The position numbers and the translations under genes are program-made. Under the pieces are notes generated by a model. That model worked only from the letters and a program-made list of their open reading frames with translations. It ran no database searches and was not told the DNA's origin. A stretch of DNA of 40,025 bases from a virus. The stretch is from positions 1 through 40,025 of IMG/VR virus record IMGVR_UViG_3300032116_014896. The stretch is one strand, 5' to 3'. Below are positions 8,456 through 17,567 of this stretch, piece by piece (the stretch's first letter is position 1; each line of letters starts with the position of its first letter).

Positions 8456-11400
8456 ATGAAAAAATTAAAAAAGATTTATCATATAGCAGATGTTCACATC
8501 CGTAACGTAAAAAGACACAAAGAGTATAGACAGATATTTGAAAAAATGTTTGATGAAATCCGTAATAGAGGTGTGGAAGATTCAATCATTTATTTGGCAG
8601 GTGATATTGCTCATGCTAAATTAGAAATGTCTCCCGAATTAGTTAGAGAGATTAGTTGGTTATTTACGGAGTGTGCTAAATTGGCACCTACAATTCTTAT
8701 CACAGGTAACCACGATTGTAATATGAACAATTTGGATAGAATTGATGTTCTTACTCCGATTGTAGAAGCATTGAATTTAGATAACTTTTACTATTTAAGA
8801 GATACACAAGTTTGGAGTTATGGTGATACTGCATTTGCTGTTTATTCTATTTTTGATAATAAGGATAACTGGCCTAAAGCAGAAGATATTAATGCAAAAA
8901 CAAAAATTGCATTGTTCCACGGACCTGTTGATAATTCTATTACCGATGTAGGTTATGTGGTTAGTAGTAGACACTTCACAACCGATATATTTGATGGATA
9001 TGATTTAGCTCTATTGGGTGATATTCATAAGCGTCAAGAAATGACTAGCCCGAAGGGATGTAAGGTAGTTTATGCCGGCTCATTGGTTCAACAAAACTTT
9101 GGTGAAACATTGGATAAGCACGGTTTCATTGTTTGGGATATGGATACTCTAACATATGAAGCAATTGATATTCCAAATGAGTATGGTTATTATACTTTGG
9201 ATGTGGATAATGGTATTGTTCCTATTGTATCGGATATGCCGAAGTATGCACGATTGAGAGTTCGTTTATCTAACACCGATACCGCCGATACAAAGAAGGT
9301 ATTGACAGAAATTAAGATGAGATACGGACTTGAGGATTTTACAATCATTAGAACAGACTCGCTTTCCAAATTAAAGACCGGAAATAGACAAAACAAGTTG
9401 GATTTTGAAGATATAACAGATGTAAACCATCAAAACTCTTTAATACATGATTATATTAAAAGAATGATGCCATTTGTGACAGATGAAGATTTGTCTGAAT
9501 TAGAATTTATAAATAGAGATATAAATAGTAGAATTATATTAGATGATGTTGTAAGAAATATCCAATGGAAACCAATCCGTTTTGAATTCTCTAATATGTT
9601 TTCCTATGGTGAAGATAATAAAATTGAATTCAGTAAATTGAATGGTTTGATGGGATTATTCGCACCAAACGCATCGGGTAAATCATCTTTATTTGACTCC
9701 ATCTCTTTTTGTTTGTATGATAAGAGTAGTAGAGCATTCAAAGCAGCAAATATAATGAATAACCGTAAAACCGATTTCAAATGTAAATTGGAATTTGATA
9801 TTAATGGTGAAAGATACTTCATTGAAAGAACTGCTAAAACCGTAAACAAAGGAAAGAATGTAAAGGTGGATGTGGAGTTCTACCGAATGGATGGAGATGA
9901 AAGAACATCACTAAATGGAACGGAACGTAGAGATACCAACGCAATAATTGAACAATATGTAGGAACGTATGAAGATTTTGTTCTAACTGCATTGAGTTTG
10001 CAAGGTAACAATGCACTGTTCATTGATAAATCCCAATCAGAAAGAAAGGATTTGTTAGCACAGTTTATGGGATTGAATATCTTTGATAAATTATACGATG
10101 CTGCATTAGAAGATATTAGAGAGGTAAGTGTACTTATCAAAAATTTTAAGAAAACCGACTTTACGACAGAATTGGCGGAGAAGGGTAATAAAATAAAAGA
10201 AGAAAAAAATTCTCTAAAGGGGTTACAAGGACAATTAGATATTAAGCTACATACTAAATCGGAAGTTGAAAACGAAATATTAGATTTAACTAGACAACTT
10301 GCACCCGTTGATTCTAATTTGGATTTACCTAAATTAGAAAACAAAAGAAAAGATATTACAAAACAAATTTCCGATTTAGAATCCGAATACGAAACCAAAG
10401 AGAGCAAGATAGAAGAATATAAAAGTTTACTTTCAGAACTTTCACAATCCCTCAATGAAATGGGTGATATGGAAACGGCGTATAATGCGTATGTAGAAAA
10501 GGTAAATGAATATAAAACTGAAAAACAAAAATTACAATTGTTGGAAGTTAAATTAAATTCAAATAAGGATAAACTTTCGCATTTAGAAAAACATGAATAC
10601 GACCCTAATTGTAAATTTTGTATGAACAACGTATTCGTAAAGGATGCACTTAAAACAAAAGAAGAATTAGAACAACAACAAACCGAATACAATGAGTTAG
10701 ATTCAAATGTTAAACTTATTAAAGGGGTAGTTGATGATTTTGGTAATATAGAAGAAAACTACAAAGGGTATGTTGAAATAAAAAACAAATATTCGAAGGG
10801 TAAGGTTATATTGGAAAAATCAGAAGCAGAGTTGAAAGGATTGGATACAAAAGAAGAATTGTTACAAACTCAACTAGATAAGGTAGAGGATGATATTGAA
10901 AAATATTATGAAAATGAGGATACCATTGAGAGTAATAAAAATTTAGAAACGGAAATTAAAACAAAAGAATCCAATAAAACTGAAATTGAAAGGGATATAA
11001 AGGAAATAAATAAGAGTATAGCCAGTTCCAATACGTCTATTGCGCAATTACAATCGTTTATAGATAACATCAAAGGTAAGATGGGTGAAGTTAAGGAATT
11101 GGAAGAAAAGAACCGCCTATACACCTATTATTTGGATGCAGTGAAGCGTGATGGAGTTCCATATGAATTGATTTCTAAAGCACTGCCGGTTATCCAAACA
11201 GAGGTAAATAATATATTAGGACAGGTGGTTGATTTCGGAGTTGTAATGGAAGTGGATGGTAAGAATATCAACGCAAAAATTGTTTATGAGGACCAAGAAT
11301 GGGCATTGGAAATGTGTAGTGGTATGGAAAAGTTTATTAGTGGTTTAGCAATAAGAGTTGCATTAATAAACATATGTGGATTACCTCGTCCAAACTTTTT

Positions 11401-11587
11401 GGTGATTGATGAAGGGTTTGGAACATTGGATAGTGATAATCTTTCATCCCTATTTGGAATGATGCAATATCTTAAAACTCAATTCGATTTTATTTGGGTA
11501 ATTTCCCATCTAGATGCTATGAGGGATATCGTAGATGGATTGATTGAAATAAAAAAAGAAAATGGATTTAGTAAGATTGATTTTTAA
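8456..11587 (+). CDS. Single-chain Mre11-Rad50 (SbcD-SbcC / gp47-gp46) nuclease fusion
   Basis: A 1043-residue recombination nuclease and ATPase in one polypeptide. Residues 1 to about 340 are a calcineurin-like phosphodiesterase (Mre11/SbcD): D12 and H14 in IADVHIRN, then LAGDIAH, TGNHDC, FHGPVD and LLGDIHKRQ. From about residue 365 the Rad50/SbcC ATPase begins, with Walker A at 403-410 (APNASGKS), a long coiled coil broken by a zinc hook (C719-x2-C722), an ABC signature at 954-957 (CSGM rather than the usual LSGG), and Walker B at 982-986 (FLVIDE). In T4 these are two genes (47 and 46) that process DNA ends for recombination-dependent replication. No frameshift or internal stop separates them here. 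The zinc hook should still allow dimerisation of the coiled coils. It has a 9-base gap from the upstream gene and its 3' end overlaps the convergent minus-strand gene by 20 bases. Confidence 0.93.
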   Translation: MKKLKKIYHIADVHIRNVKRHKEYRQIFEKMFDEIRNRGVEDSIIYLAGDIAHAKLEMSPELVREISWLFTECAKLAPTILITGNHDCNMNNLDRIDVLTPIVEALNLDNFYYLRDTQVWSYGDTAFAVYSIFDNKDNWPKAEDINAKTKIALFHGPVDNSITDVGYVVSSRHFTTDIFDGYDLALLGDIHKRQEMTSPKGCKVVYAGSLVQQNFGETLDKHGFIVWDMDTLTYEAIDIPNEYGYYTLDVDNGIVPIVSDMPKYARLRVRLSNTDTADTKKVLTEIKMRYGLEDFTIIRTDSLSKLKTGNRQNKLDFEDITDVNHQNSLIHDYIKRMMPFVTDEDLSELEFINRDINSRIILDDVVRNIQWKPIRFEFSNMFSYGEDNKIEFSKLNGLMGLFAPNASGKSSLFDSISFCLYDKSSRAFKAANIMNNRKTDFKCKLEFDINGERYFIERTAKTVNKGKNVKVDVEFYRMDGDERTSLNGTERRDTNAIIEQYVGTYEDFVLTALSLQGNNALFIDKSQSERKDLLAQFMGLNIFDKLYDAALEDIREVSVLIKNFKKTDFTTELAEKGNKIKEEKNSLKGLQGQLDIKLHTKSEVENEILDLTRQLAPVDSNLDLPKLENKRKDITKQISDLESEYETKESKIEEYKSLLSELSQSLNEMGDMETAYNAYVEKVNEYKTEKQKLQLLEVKLNSNKDKLSHLEKHEYDPNCKFCMNNVFVKDALKTKEELEQQQTEYNELDSNVKLIKGVVDDFGNIEENYKGYVEIKNKYSKGKVILEKSEAELKGLDTKEELLQTQLDKVEDDIEKYYENEDTIESNKNLETEIKTKESNKTEIERDIKEINKSIASSNTSIAQLQSFIDNIKGKMGEVKELEEKNRLYTYYLDAVKRDGVPYELISKALPVIQTEVNNILGQVVDFGVVMEVDGKNINAKIVYEDQEWALEMCSGMEKFISGLAIRVALINICGLPRPNFLVIDEGFGTLDSDNLSSLFGMMQYLKTQFDFIWVISHLDAMRDIVDGLIEIKKENGFSKIDF

Positions 11588-11753
11588 TAGTAACTTTATC
11601 AGCCTTCAACACACTAGATGAGGTTTTTGTAACACCTACGTGTTTTTTAATCAAGTTTTCTACTAAACTTCCCATTTTAAACCCATGTTCTTCACAATAA
11701 TTTTTGAGAAGTTCGTGGGTTTCTTTTTTAATTTGTAGCATTGCGTATTTCAT
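11568..11753 (-). CDS. Small probable ribbon-helix-helix DNA-binding protein
   Basis: A 61-residue protein and the only convincing gene on the minus strand. It begins with a short basic beta-strand (KYAMLQIKKE), followed by a helix (THELLKNYCEEHG), a turn (FKMGS) and a second helix (LVENLIKKHVG). This is the Arc/MetJ-type strand-helix-turn-helix order, and the family usually binds DNA as dimers and represses transcription. The last 15 residues are a Ser/Lys tail. AAAGG is placed two bases before the ATG, an unusually clear ribosome binding site for this window. Met5 is a possible alternative start. The 3' end overlaps the Mre11-Rad50 gene by 20 bases. Located divergently from the tail fibre, it might control that promoter region; this is inference from position. 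Confidence 0.65.
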   Translation of the reverse strand: MKYAMLQIKKETHELLKNYCEEHGFKMGSLVENLIKKHVGVTKTSSSVLKADKVTIKNQSY

Positions 11754-11791
11754 AACCTTTAGATTTCTTTAGTATTTATTAGTTTTCTTTA

Positions 11792-11799
11792 TATAAATA
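11792..11799 (+). promoter_or_regulatory. T4-late-like TATAAATA box upstream of the tail fibre
   Basis: An exact TATAAATA, the T4 late promoter consensus, lies 41 bases before the ATG of the tail fibre gene, in the 87-base divergent region between the minus-strand regulator and the fibre. T4-type late transcription needs the gp55 sigma factor, which is not in this window. AT-rich background weakens the match. Confidence 0.4.
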
Positions 11800-11820
11800 T
11801 ATCACATTTAAATAAATCAA

Positions 11821-11828
11821 TATTTATA
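11821..11828. promoter_or_regulatory. TATTTATA box in the divergent regulator/fibre region
   Basis: Read on the plus strand this is TATTTATA, 12 bases before the fibre ATG at 11841, matching the boxes before other genes. Read on the minus strand it is an exact TATAAATA pointing toward the ribbon-helix-helix gene, whose start is about 67 bases away. The orientation of action cannot be settled by eye. A TATTTATT also occurs at 11773-11780. Confidence 0.35.
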
Positions 11829-11840
11829 TTAAAAATTTAG

Positions 11841-14800
11841 ATGGCCGTTTTAAAGAAAACATTATTTCCTGAAGATTTAGAAAAGTACAAAATACTTGTT
11901 GAGGATACGGATCCGGATAGTAGATACTTCAGAATAACTGATTTGCCTGATACGTTTACCGGAGGAAAAAATGCATTCTTAATACAAGGATCGGATGAAT
12001 TAGTTGCCGATACAATTGTTAAAATAGAAATAAAAGATTCTTTGGGAAATGTGATATATCACGAACCCGGAGAAGGTATACCGGAATACTATGAGGGTGT
12101 ATCAAAAGTAGTTGCTGTTTATGTTTATCCAGATACTCTATTCGGTCCCTGTACAATAACAATACTTGGTGAATTAAAAGAATACGAAACTTTAAACGGA
12201 TTAAAAATTCCGGTGCCGTTTGAATGGCAAAACAAATATAATGTAAGATGGCAAAAAACGGTGAATGTCAATCCGTTTTTACAAAATACAACAAAGGTTA
12301 GGTTTTATCGTAGGCCTAAAGTAGATATAACTGAATCGGTTTTACCGATTTATAATATAAGTGTAAATAGAAAAACGGTTTCTGGATCTGTAGATGGTAT
12401 CGCAATTAATCCAATAGATGGTAATGATTATAGAACATTCAAAGGAATACTACAATACAACTTACAGATAACAAATAATGCAAGTTTATCACAATCTATG
12501 GAAGGTGAGGTTATCACTATAAATGGATTAAGTGCAAGTTATACACCAACTATAACTGATATTGTAACTGATAAAAAATGTTTAGTAAATATTCCGTATT
12601 ATGAAACATCATCCATAATACCAACGTACCAAAACATTATATCATTTACTTCCGCATCATATACAATGTCATATGATGAGCAAACTCTTTTTTCAAATTC
12701 AAATGTAAGTTCTTCTTTTGCAAGAATTAAAATAACAGATTTAGAAACATTTGCGGGGGATGCAAGTAGAGTAAAGATATATGCAAAAAGTCGTAATTCT
12801 TTGGGAGATTATGAATTATTAGAAGATATTCAATTAGAGAGTAATGAATTGTTATTGGTAGATGAATTTAATAGTGAAATAAATGTAAGAACTGGTATTT
12901 TTTCTAATCAAATTTTAACAAATTTTTGGTCAACCGAATCATTAGATACATCTGTTAATATTAGTTTGGATAATGAATTATTATTTCAATCTGCAAAATT
13001 AGAACCTACAACGGATGCATCATCATCTACTGGGTTATTTAAATTCTACTCCTCACAATCTATTGATTTTACAAAATATACAGAGTATCAATTGGATTTT
13101 ATACCAATATTGAGTTCATCTATTGGATATGCTAAAATGGAAGTTTATGGAAGTGGATCTGCATTTGTTGATACGGATGTACAAACTAATAATGGAAAAT
13201 TGTTAGGTGCGTTAGAAACTACAAAAAATTTTACAAGATTTGATAAACAACAAATAAATTTTAGTCCTGATGCAGATGGTTCTGGTAATTTGGTTTTTTT
13301 AGTAAAAGGAGGGGATTGGCAATTATCCAACATAAGTTTAAGAGCTGCACAAGAATCTGCTTTTTCTCCAAATGAAGTAACGTTAATTGCAAATGTACCA
13401 ACACGAATTAACAATGAAACTTTTGATTTTAGAGTAGAATTATACGATATAAATAACAATTATATTCCTGTAAAAATTGAAAAATCATATACATTTACAG
13501 GAGGAAATGATGTACTGATTAATAGAAATTTAGAAATAAACGTATCAAATGATGCATTTAATTTTAATACCGCATCGGCATTTCCATCTGATATTTTAAT
13601 AGATTATTTTAAAACAGGATTAACAGGATCGGTTACTTTTTATTCTTCCGCAGTCGATACAACCGGTGCAGGGATAACATCAGGCGATTTAAATATCGGT
13701 ACAAATTATCCAGGATTGTTATTGGATATAGATTCGGATACCAAACAACTTACGATTGAAAATTTTACAGCATCTTTGGTATCAAAAACCGTAGGTGCTA
13801 TATATTATACGGCCAGTTGCGAAAATATAAATAGGTATTTTACCATATATAGAGTCGATCAAGGTGCACCATCATATTTGTTTTATGCTACTGCGGATAA
13901 AAATAGTTTTACATTTAATCCTGATTATTATTATAAATCAGTAGTAGATGGTGATTATATTGATATCAGATTAGTACAACAAAATTTACCGGCGATAATT
14001 CCGCCAAATAGTTTAACTATATATTCGGCATCTTTATCGGGCCCAATTGTTGGTAGTACTAGATATACCGCTCCAATTCAAAGTATTGGGAGTGTTGGTA
14101 ATTCAACGATATATAGATTATACGTAACATCATCTGGACACCAATCATATCCAACAGGCGATGGATATTATTTTGATTTAGGACAATCCACATATGATTT
14201 TGAATTAGTAACATCCGATGGTACATTTACATCATCGGTAACAATCGATGCTATAGAAAGAGGTGCAACACCACCCACTATAAATTTTTCAAATGAAAAT
14301 ACATCTTTACCCGCATTATCAACGGGATATGTAGCACCGGCAGCATACGCCGCTACAACGGGTTCTATATCAGTTAGAATAATTGATAGGGTAATAAATT
14401 ATGCATCACCAATAACAAACGATTCATTTAGCGCATCTGTAAAATCCTATGAAGGTGTATCGGGTGCAAATATAAATACATCAGCACAATACTCAATAAC
14501 ATCTTTGGATTCGGATAGCGGTAGTGTTACATTGGAGGTAGAATATAAAAATATAAGAGGAAGTAGTAGTTTGTTCGAAAAAAAGATAAACTATACAAAA
14601 AATAAAAATGCAGTACCGAATGTTGTAATAACTGCAACACCACAATCACAAACGGTATCCGCAGATCAATACGGTACTCAAACGGGCAATCTTGTAAATG
14701 TAACAATCGACGCATTGGAGGGAAATACTAGCAGAATTCAATCACCAATTGTTATAAACTCAACTTCTGGATTTTCTACTCCACCTACTGTTAGTGGTAC

Positions 14801-17018
14801 TACATTAGTTATGACATCGGCTATTATGAATTCATCGGAGGCCTCCGTAAATTTATCCGTAACGCATACGGATAGTGAAGGTACTACCGGTCAAGTTAAA
14901 ACCATAGTTGTAACTGCAAGTAAAATAAATAGTGGTGCAAATGGTTCTAATGGTTCCAATGGTTCTAATGGTTCAAACGCACTTAATATACAATTGGTCC
15001 CTCCAACACAAACAATAGTTAGATCAAATACAGGATCATTTGGAGTATCTCTACCATTCACCGTTTTGGTTACAGAAACAGGATCATTATTAAGTTATGT
15101 TAGTGGAAACCCATCTTTGAGTAACGGACAATTCAAAATAACAAATTTGTATAGTGCAAGTGGAATTGTTAATGGTGGAGATGGTACATCAAATACAATA
15201 ACACCAATACAAGCTACTAGTGTTGCACCGTTTTACACAACATTTGGTGTGACTTATAAAAATTCAATTGGTATAGAATCTGTAACATTACCTTTTTCAC
15301 ATAGTTTAACGGTTGTGTTAGATGGACAGACCGGGCCTGGTGTTGTTTTTACAGGATTGTGGTCAGGAAGTAGAGCATATCAATTTAGTGAAGGTGCTGG
15401 TACAGGGAGAAGAGATGTTGTTTTATGGAGTGCAACCGGAACCGCACCATATGATACATACTATGCTGCGGTAAGACAGCACGTTTCTTCTTTAGGAAAT
15501 GTTGCAAATGGTTCTCCCGATCAAACCGCACAAACGGGATGGGAATCTTTAGGAACACAAGATTTTTTCGTAGCAGCTAAAATTGGTTTGTTTGAAGAAT
15601 CGTATGTACAAAATACATTAAATATTGGTACAAATAGTAATGGTGGGGTGGATTCTGCGAATATAACTTTAGCAGGTGGTACACTGTATCCATATATTTC
15701 GATAGGACAATCTTCACAAGGATATGGTAATACCGGAATATGGATTGGTAATGATAATGGAAATTTTAGAGCATCTTTTGTAAACGGTTCTACTTCTTTT
15801 TTAAAATGGAACGGTACATCTTTGGATATAAAAGGTGGAATAACAGCAACATCGGGCTCCATACAAAATACATTAACAATTGGTGGTGATGGTTCCGCGG
15901 GGAACGGTATAACTTTGGATGGAGTTAACCAAAAAATATACATAGGTTCGGGCAATTACGCCAATACCAATACGGGATTTTTTGTAAGTGGTTCTGGAGA
16001 TTTTTCTCTAAAAAGAGCGGTAATTTGGAATTCTTTAGAGAGTTTATTTAGTATCAACGATGGTATTTTAGAAATAGGAACGGAAAGTTATAGAACAACT
16101 ATAAATCAATCAGGATTATTAACCACCAGAAATGCAGAAATTCAAGGAAAAATAAATGCTACTGAAGGTAGTATAGGTGGATGGACAATCGATAGTACAA
16201 CTTTATCAGCCGGTCAATCTTCTACAAAAAATATAAAAATAAATTCATCAAGACCTTCCGTTGAGTTTTATGATGCGGCAAATTTGGTTGTGGATATAAG
16301 TGGTGATTCAACTCTATCGGGTACAGGAAGTACAAGTATTACAACAACTACTCCGGCACCTTTTGGACAGACGATTGTTGGTAGTAGTGGTGCAAATGAT
16401 GGAACTACTATACATACTCAATATCCGGGCACAGTTGCATCGTATTTATCTGGATCTGGAGTATTTCTAACAGGATCCGTTAGTTCAAGTTTTAGTATTT
16501 CTGCAGCGCAAAATAATTCTTTAGTAACAATCACATGTGATTTATTACAACTTGGAACGGATTCCGCATCTTTTGATGCTACCGTAGATCCTGGATATTA
16601 TATATCGAATGCATCTTTTAATTTGAGATATGGTGTTGCGTTGTATAGTTCATCTGTTGCTGGAGGGTCTAGAACATTTATCACTTCTTACTCTAAAGCA
16701 CAGTTGGGAGAAGCAACTTTTAGTAATTTCAATGAAACGGTTAAATGTCAAATAAATTACACAGGTTCTGCGGTAATAACTACAAGTTTAAGAGAAGGAT
16801 TTTATGAATTGATTCCATTTGTACAAACAATAAATGCTTCCGCAACTGCGGATTTGGATGCAGGAACGGGATGTAATTGCCCATCGGCGGGTACATTCTA
16901 CGGATATGGTGATTGTGGTCCATCCGGCCAGGAAATCATAAGATATACTGGCGTATGTGATGCATTTAATAATTGTACTTTTTATATTGAATACTCCGGT
17001 AGAGGAGGTTGTGTATAA
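11841..17018 (+). CDS. Giant tail fibre / host-recognition protein
   Basis: A 1725-residue fibre protein. The N-terminal ~170 residues (MAVLKKTLFPEDLEKYKILV onward) are less repetitive and probably attach it to the virion. A long Ser/Thr/Asn/Gly-rich beta region follows, with several Ig-like or fibronectin-like segments. Residues about 1032-1046 form five collagen-like Gly-x-Asn triplets. Bases 15350-15480 resemble a carbohydrate-binding module (GLWSGSRAYQFSEGAG then DVVLWSAT and YYAAVRQH). Bases 15590-16210 are a fibre shaft, including ITATSGSI and GSIGGWTIDS, phrases common in tail-tip host-specificity proteins. The final ~60 residues are cysteine-rich (seven Cys after residue 1660), which is odd for a phage fibre and may stabilise a receptor-binding tip. 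It is followed 18 bases later by a separate S74 chaperone protein, supporting the fibre role. Confidence 0.8.
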   Translation: MAVLKKTLFPEDLEKYKILVEDTDPDSRYFRITDLPDTFTGGKNAFLIQGSDELVADTIVKIEIKDSLGNVIYHEPGEGIPEYYEGVSKVVAVYVYPDTLFGPCTITILGELKEYETLNGLKIPVPFEWQNKYNVRWQKTVNVNPFLQNTTKVRFYRRPKVDITESVLPIYNISVNRKTVSGSVDGIAINPIDGNDYRTFKGILQYNLQITNNASLSQSMEGEVITINGLSASYTPTITDIVTDKKCLVNIPYYETSSIIPTYQNIISFTSASYTMSYDEQTLFSNSNVSSSFARIKITDLETFAGDASRVKIYAKSRNSLGDYELLEDIQLESNELLLVDEFNSEINVRTGIFSNQILTNFWSTESLDTSVNISLDNELLFQSAKLEPTTDASSSTGLFKFYSSQSIDFTKYTEYQLDFIPILSSSIGYAKMEVYGSGSAFVDTDVQTNNGKLLGALETTKNFTRFDKQQINFSPDADGSGNLVFLVKGGDWQLSNISLRAAQESAFSPNEVTLIANVPTRINNETFDFRVELYDINNNYIPVKIEKSYTFTGGNDVLINRNLEINVSNDAFNFNTASAFPSDILIDYFKTGLTGSVTFYSSAVDTTGAGITSGDLNIGTNYPGLLLDIDSDTKQLTIENFTASLVSKTVGAIYYTASCENINRYFTIYRVDQGAPSYLFYATADKNSFTFNPDYYYKSVVDGDYIDIRLVQQNLPAIIPPNSLTIYSASLSGPIVGSTRYTAPIQSIGSVGNSTIYRLYVTSSGHQSYPTGDGYYFDLGQSTYDFELVTSDGTFTSSVTIDAIERGATPPTINFSNENTSLPALSTGYVAPAAYAATTGSISVRIIDRVINYASPITNDSFSASVKSYEGVSGANINTSAQYSITSLDSDSGSVTLEVEYKNIRGSSSLFEKKINYTKNKNAVPNVVITATPQSQTVSADQYGTQTGNLVNVTIDALEGNTSRIQSPIVINSTSGFSTPPTVSGTTLVMTSAIMNSSEASVNLSVTHTDSEGTTGQVKTIVVTASKINSGANGSNGSNGSNGSNALNIQLVPPTQTIVRSNTGSFGVSLPFTVLVTETGSLLSYVSGNPSLSNGQFKITNLYSASGIVNGGDGTSNTITPIQATSVAPFYTTFGVTYKNSIGIESVTLPFSHSLTVVLDGQTGPGVVFTGLWSGSRAYQFSEGAGTGRRDVVLWSATGTAPYDTYYAAVRQHVSSLGNVANGSPDQTAQTGWESLGTQDFFVAAKIGLFEESYVQNTLNIGTNSNGGVDSANITLAGGTLYPYISIGQSSQGYGNTGIWIGNDNGNFRASFVNGSTSFLKWNGTSLDIKGGITATSGSIQNTLTIGGDGSAGNGITLDGVNQKIYIGSGNYANTNTGFFVSGSGDFSLKRAVIWNSLESLFSINDGILEIGTESYRTTINQSGLLTTRNAEIQGKINATEGSIGGWTIDSTTLSAGQSSTKNIKINSSRPSVEFYDAANLVVDISGDSTLSGTGSTSITTTTPAPFGQTIVGSSGANDGTTIHTQYPGTVASYLSGSGVFLTGSVSSSFSISAAQNNSLVTITCDLLQLGTDSASFDATVDPGYYISNASFNLRYGVALYSSSVAGGSRTFITSYSKAQLGEATFSNFNETVKCQINYTGSAVITTSLREGFYELIPFVQTINASATADLDAGTGCNCPSAGTFYGYGDCGPSGQEIIRYTGVCDAFNNCTFYIEYSGRGGCV
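14934..14978 (+). repeat. Five 9-bp tandem repeats encoding Gly-x-Asn collagen-like triplets
   Basis: Five consecutive 9-bp units of the type GGTTCTAAT (units at 14934, 14943, 14952, 14961, 14970) encode GAN-GSN-GSN-GSN-GSN, counted as Gly-x-Asn triplets. The units differ by one to three bases. Such short in-frame repeats can expand or contract by slippage without breaking the fibre frame. Confidence 0.85.
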
Positions 17019-17036
17019 AAATAAATAAAATAAACT

Positions 17037-17567
17037 ATGAGCGTTTTTACAGATTTTAAAGTTAAAGTATACACACCGACGTTATCATCGATTAATGTAA
17101 CAATACCTGTTCAAAAAACCGAAATAAATGCGGGTGGATTTCAGGTTATATATTCAAATACACGATATGTAATAATTCCAAGGGTAAGTAGTGGAGCAAT
17201 GTTAAGAGTTGGTGGAGATATTACTGCGACCGGAAATATAACTGCATATTATTCATCGGATGAACGGTTGAAAGAAAATATTGTTCCAATACAAAATGCA
17301 TTAGAAAAAATTGAAAAAATTAATGGTGTAGAATTTGATTGGAAAGATTCATATATTGAAGATATGGGTGGTGAAGATGATTATTTTGTTCGAAAACACG
17401 ATATTGGTGTTATCGCACAGGAGATACAGGAAGTTTTGCCAGAAATAGTTGCAGAGAGGAAAGAAACGGGTATGTTAGCAGTTAAATATGATAGAATAGT
17501 TCCGCTACTAATAGAGGCTATAAAAGAACTTAAGAAAGAAATAAATGAATTAAAAACTAATAGATAA
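17037..17567 (+). CDS. Free-standing peptidase S74 chaperone protein of tail fibre
   Basis: A 176-residue protein. Residues about 1-70 are a short beta-rich fibre-like segment (ending GGDITATGNITAYY). Residues 73-176 are the peptidase S74 intramolecular chaperone domain: SSDERLKENI at 73-82 with the serine/lysine pair S74 and K79 (five apart, as in phage endosialidases), then HDIGVIAQEIQEVLPE, then AVKYDRIVPLL, and a C-terminal coiled coil (AIKELKKEINELKTNR). In known cases the domain trimerises the fibre and then cuts itself off. Normally it is the C-terminus of the fibre itself; here it is in its own short gene 18 bases after the giant fibre. It could serve as a tip protein matured by its own domain, or act in trans on the fibre. 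Its stop overlaps the next ATG (TAATG). Confidence 0.9.
   Translation: MSVFTDFKVKVYTPTLSSINVTIPVQKTEINAGGFQVIYSNTRYVIIPRVSSGAMLRVGGDITATGNITAYYSSDERLKENIVPIQNALEKIEKINGVEFDWKDSYIEDMGGEDDYFVRKHDIGVIAQEIQEVLPEIVAERKETGMLAVKYDRIVPLLIEAIKELKKEINELKTNR

Noticed and set aside
9880-10692. Minus-strand open frame of 270 codons
   Set aside because: It lies opposite the Rad50 coiled coil, and its Ser/Leu/Phe-rich product is what the reverse of Lys/Glu-rich codons gives. There is no start context or motif.
15521-15955. Minus-strand open frame of 144 codons
   Set aside because: It is antisense to the fibre shaft, with Pro/Val-rich composition from the reversed Gly/Asn/Thr codons, and no support.
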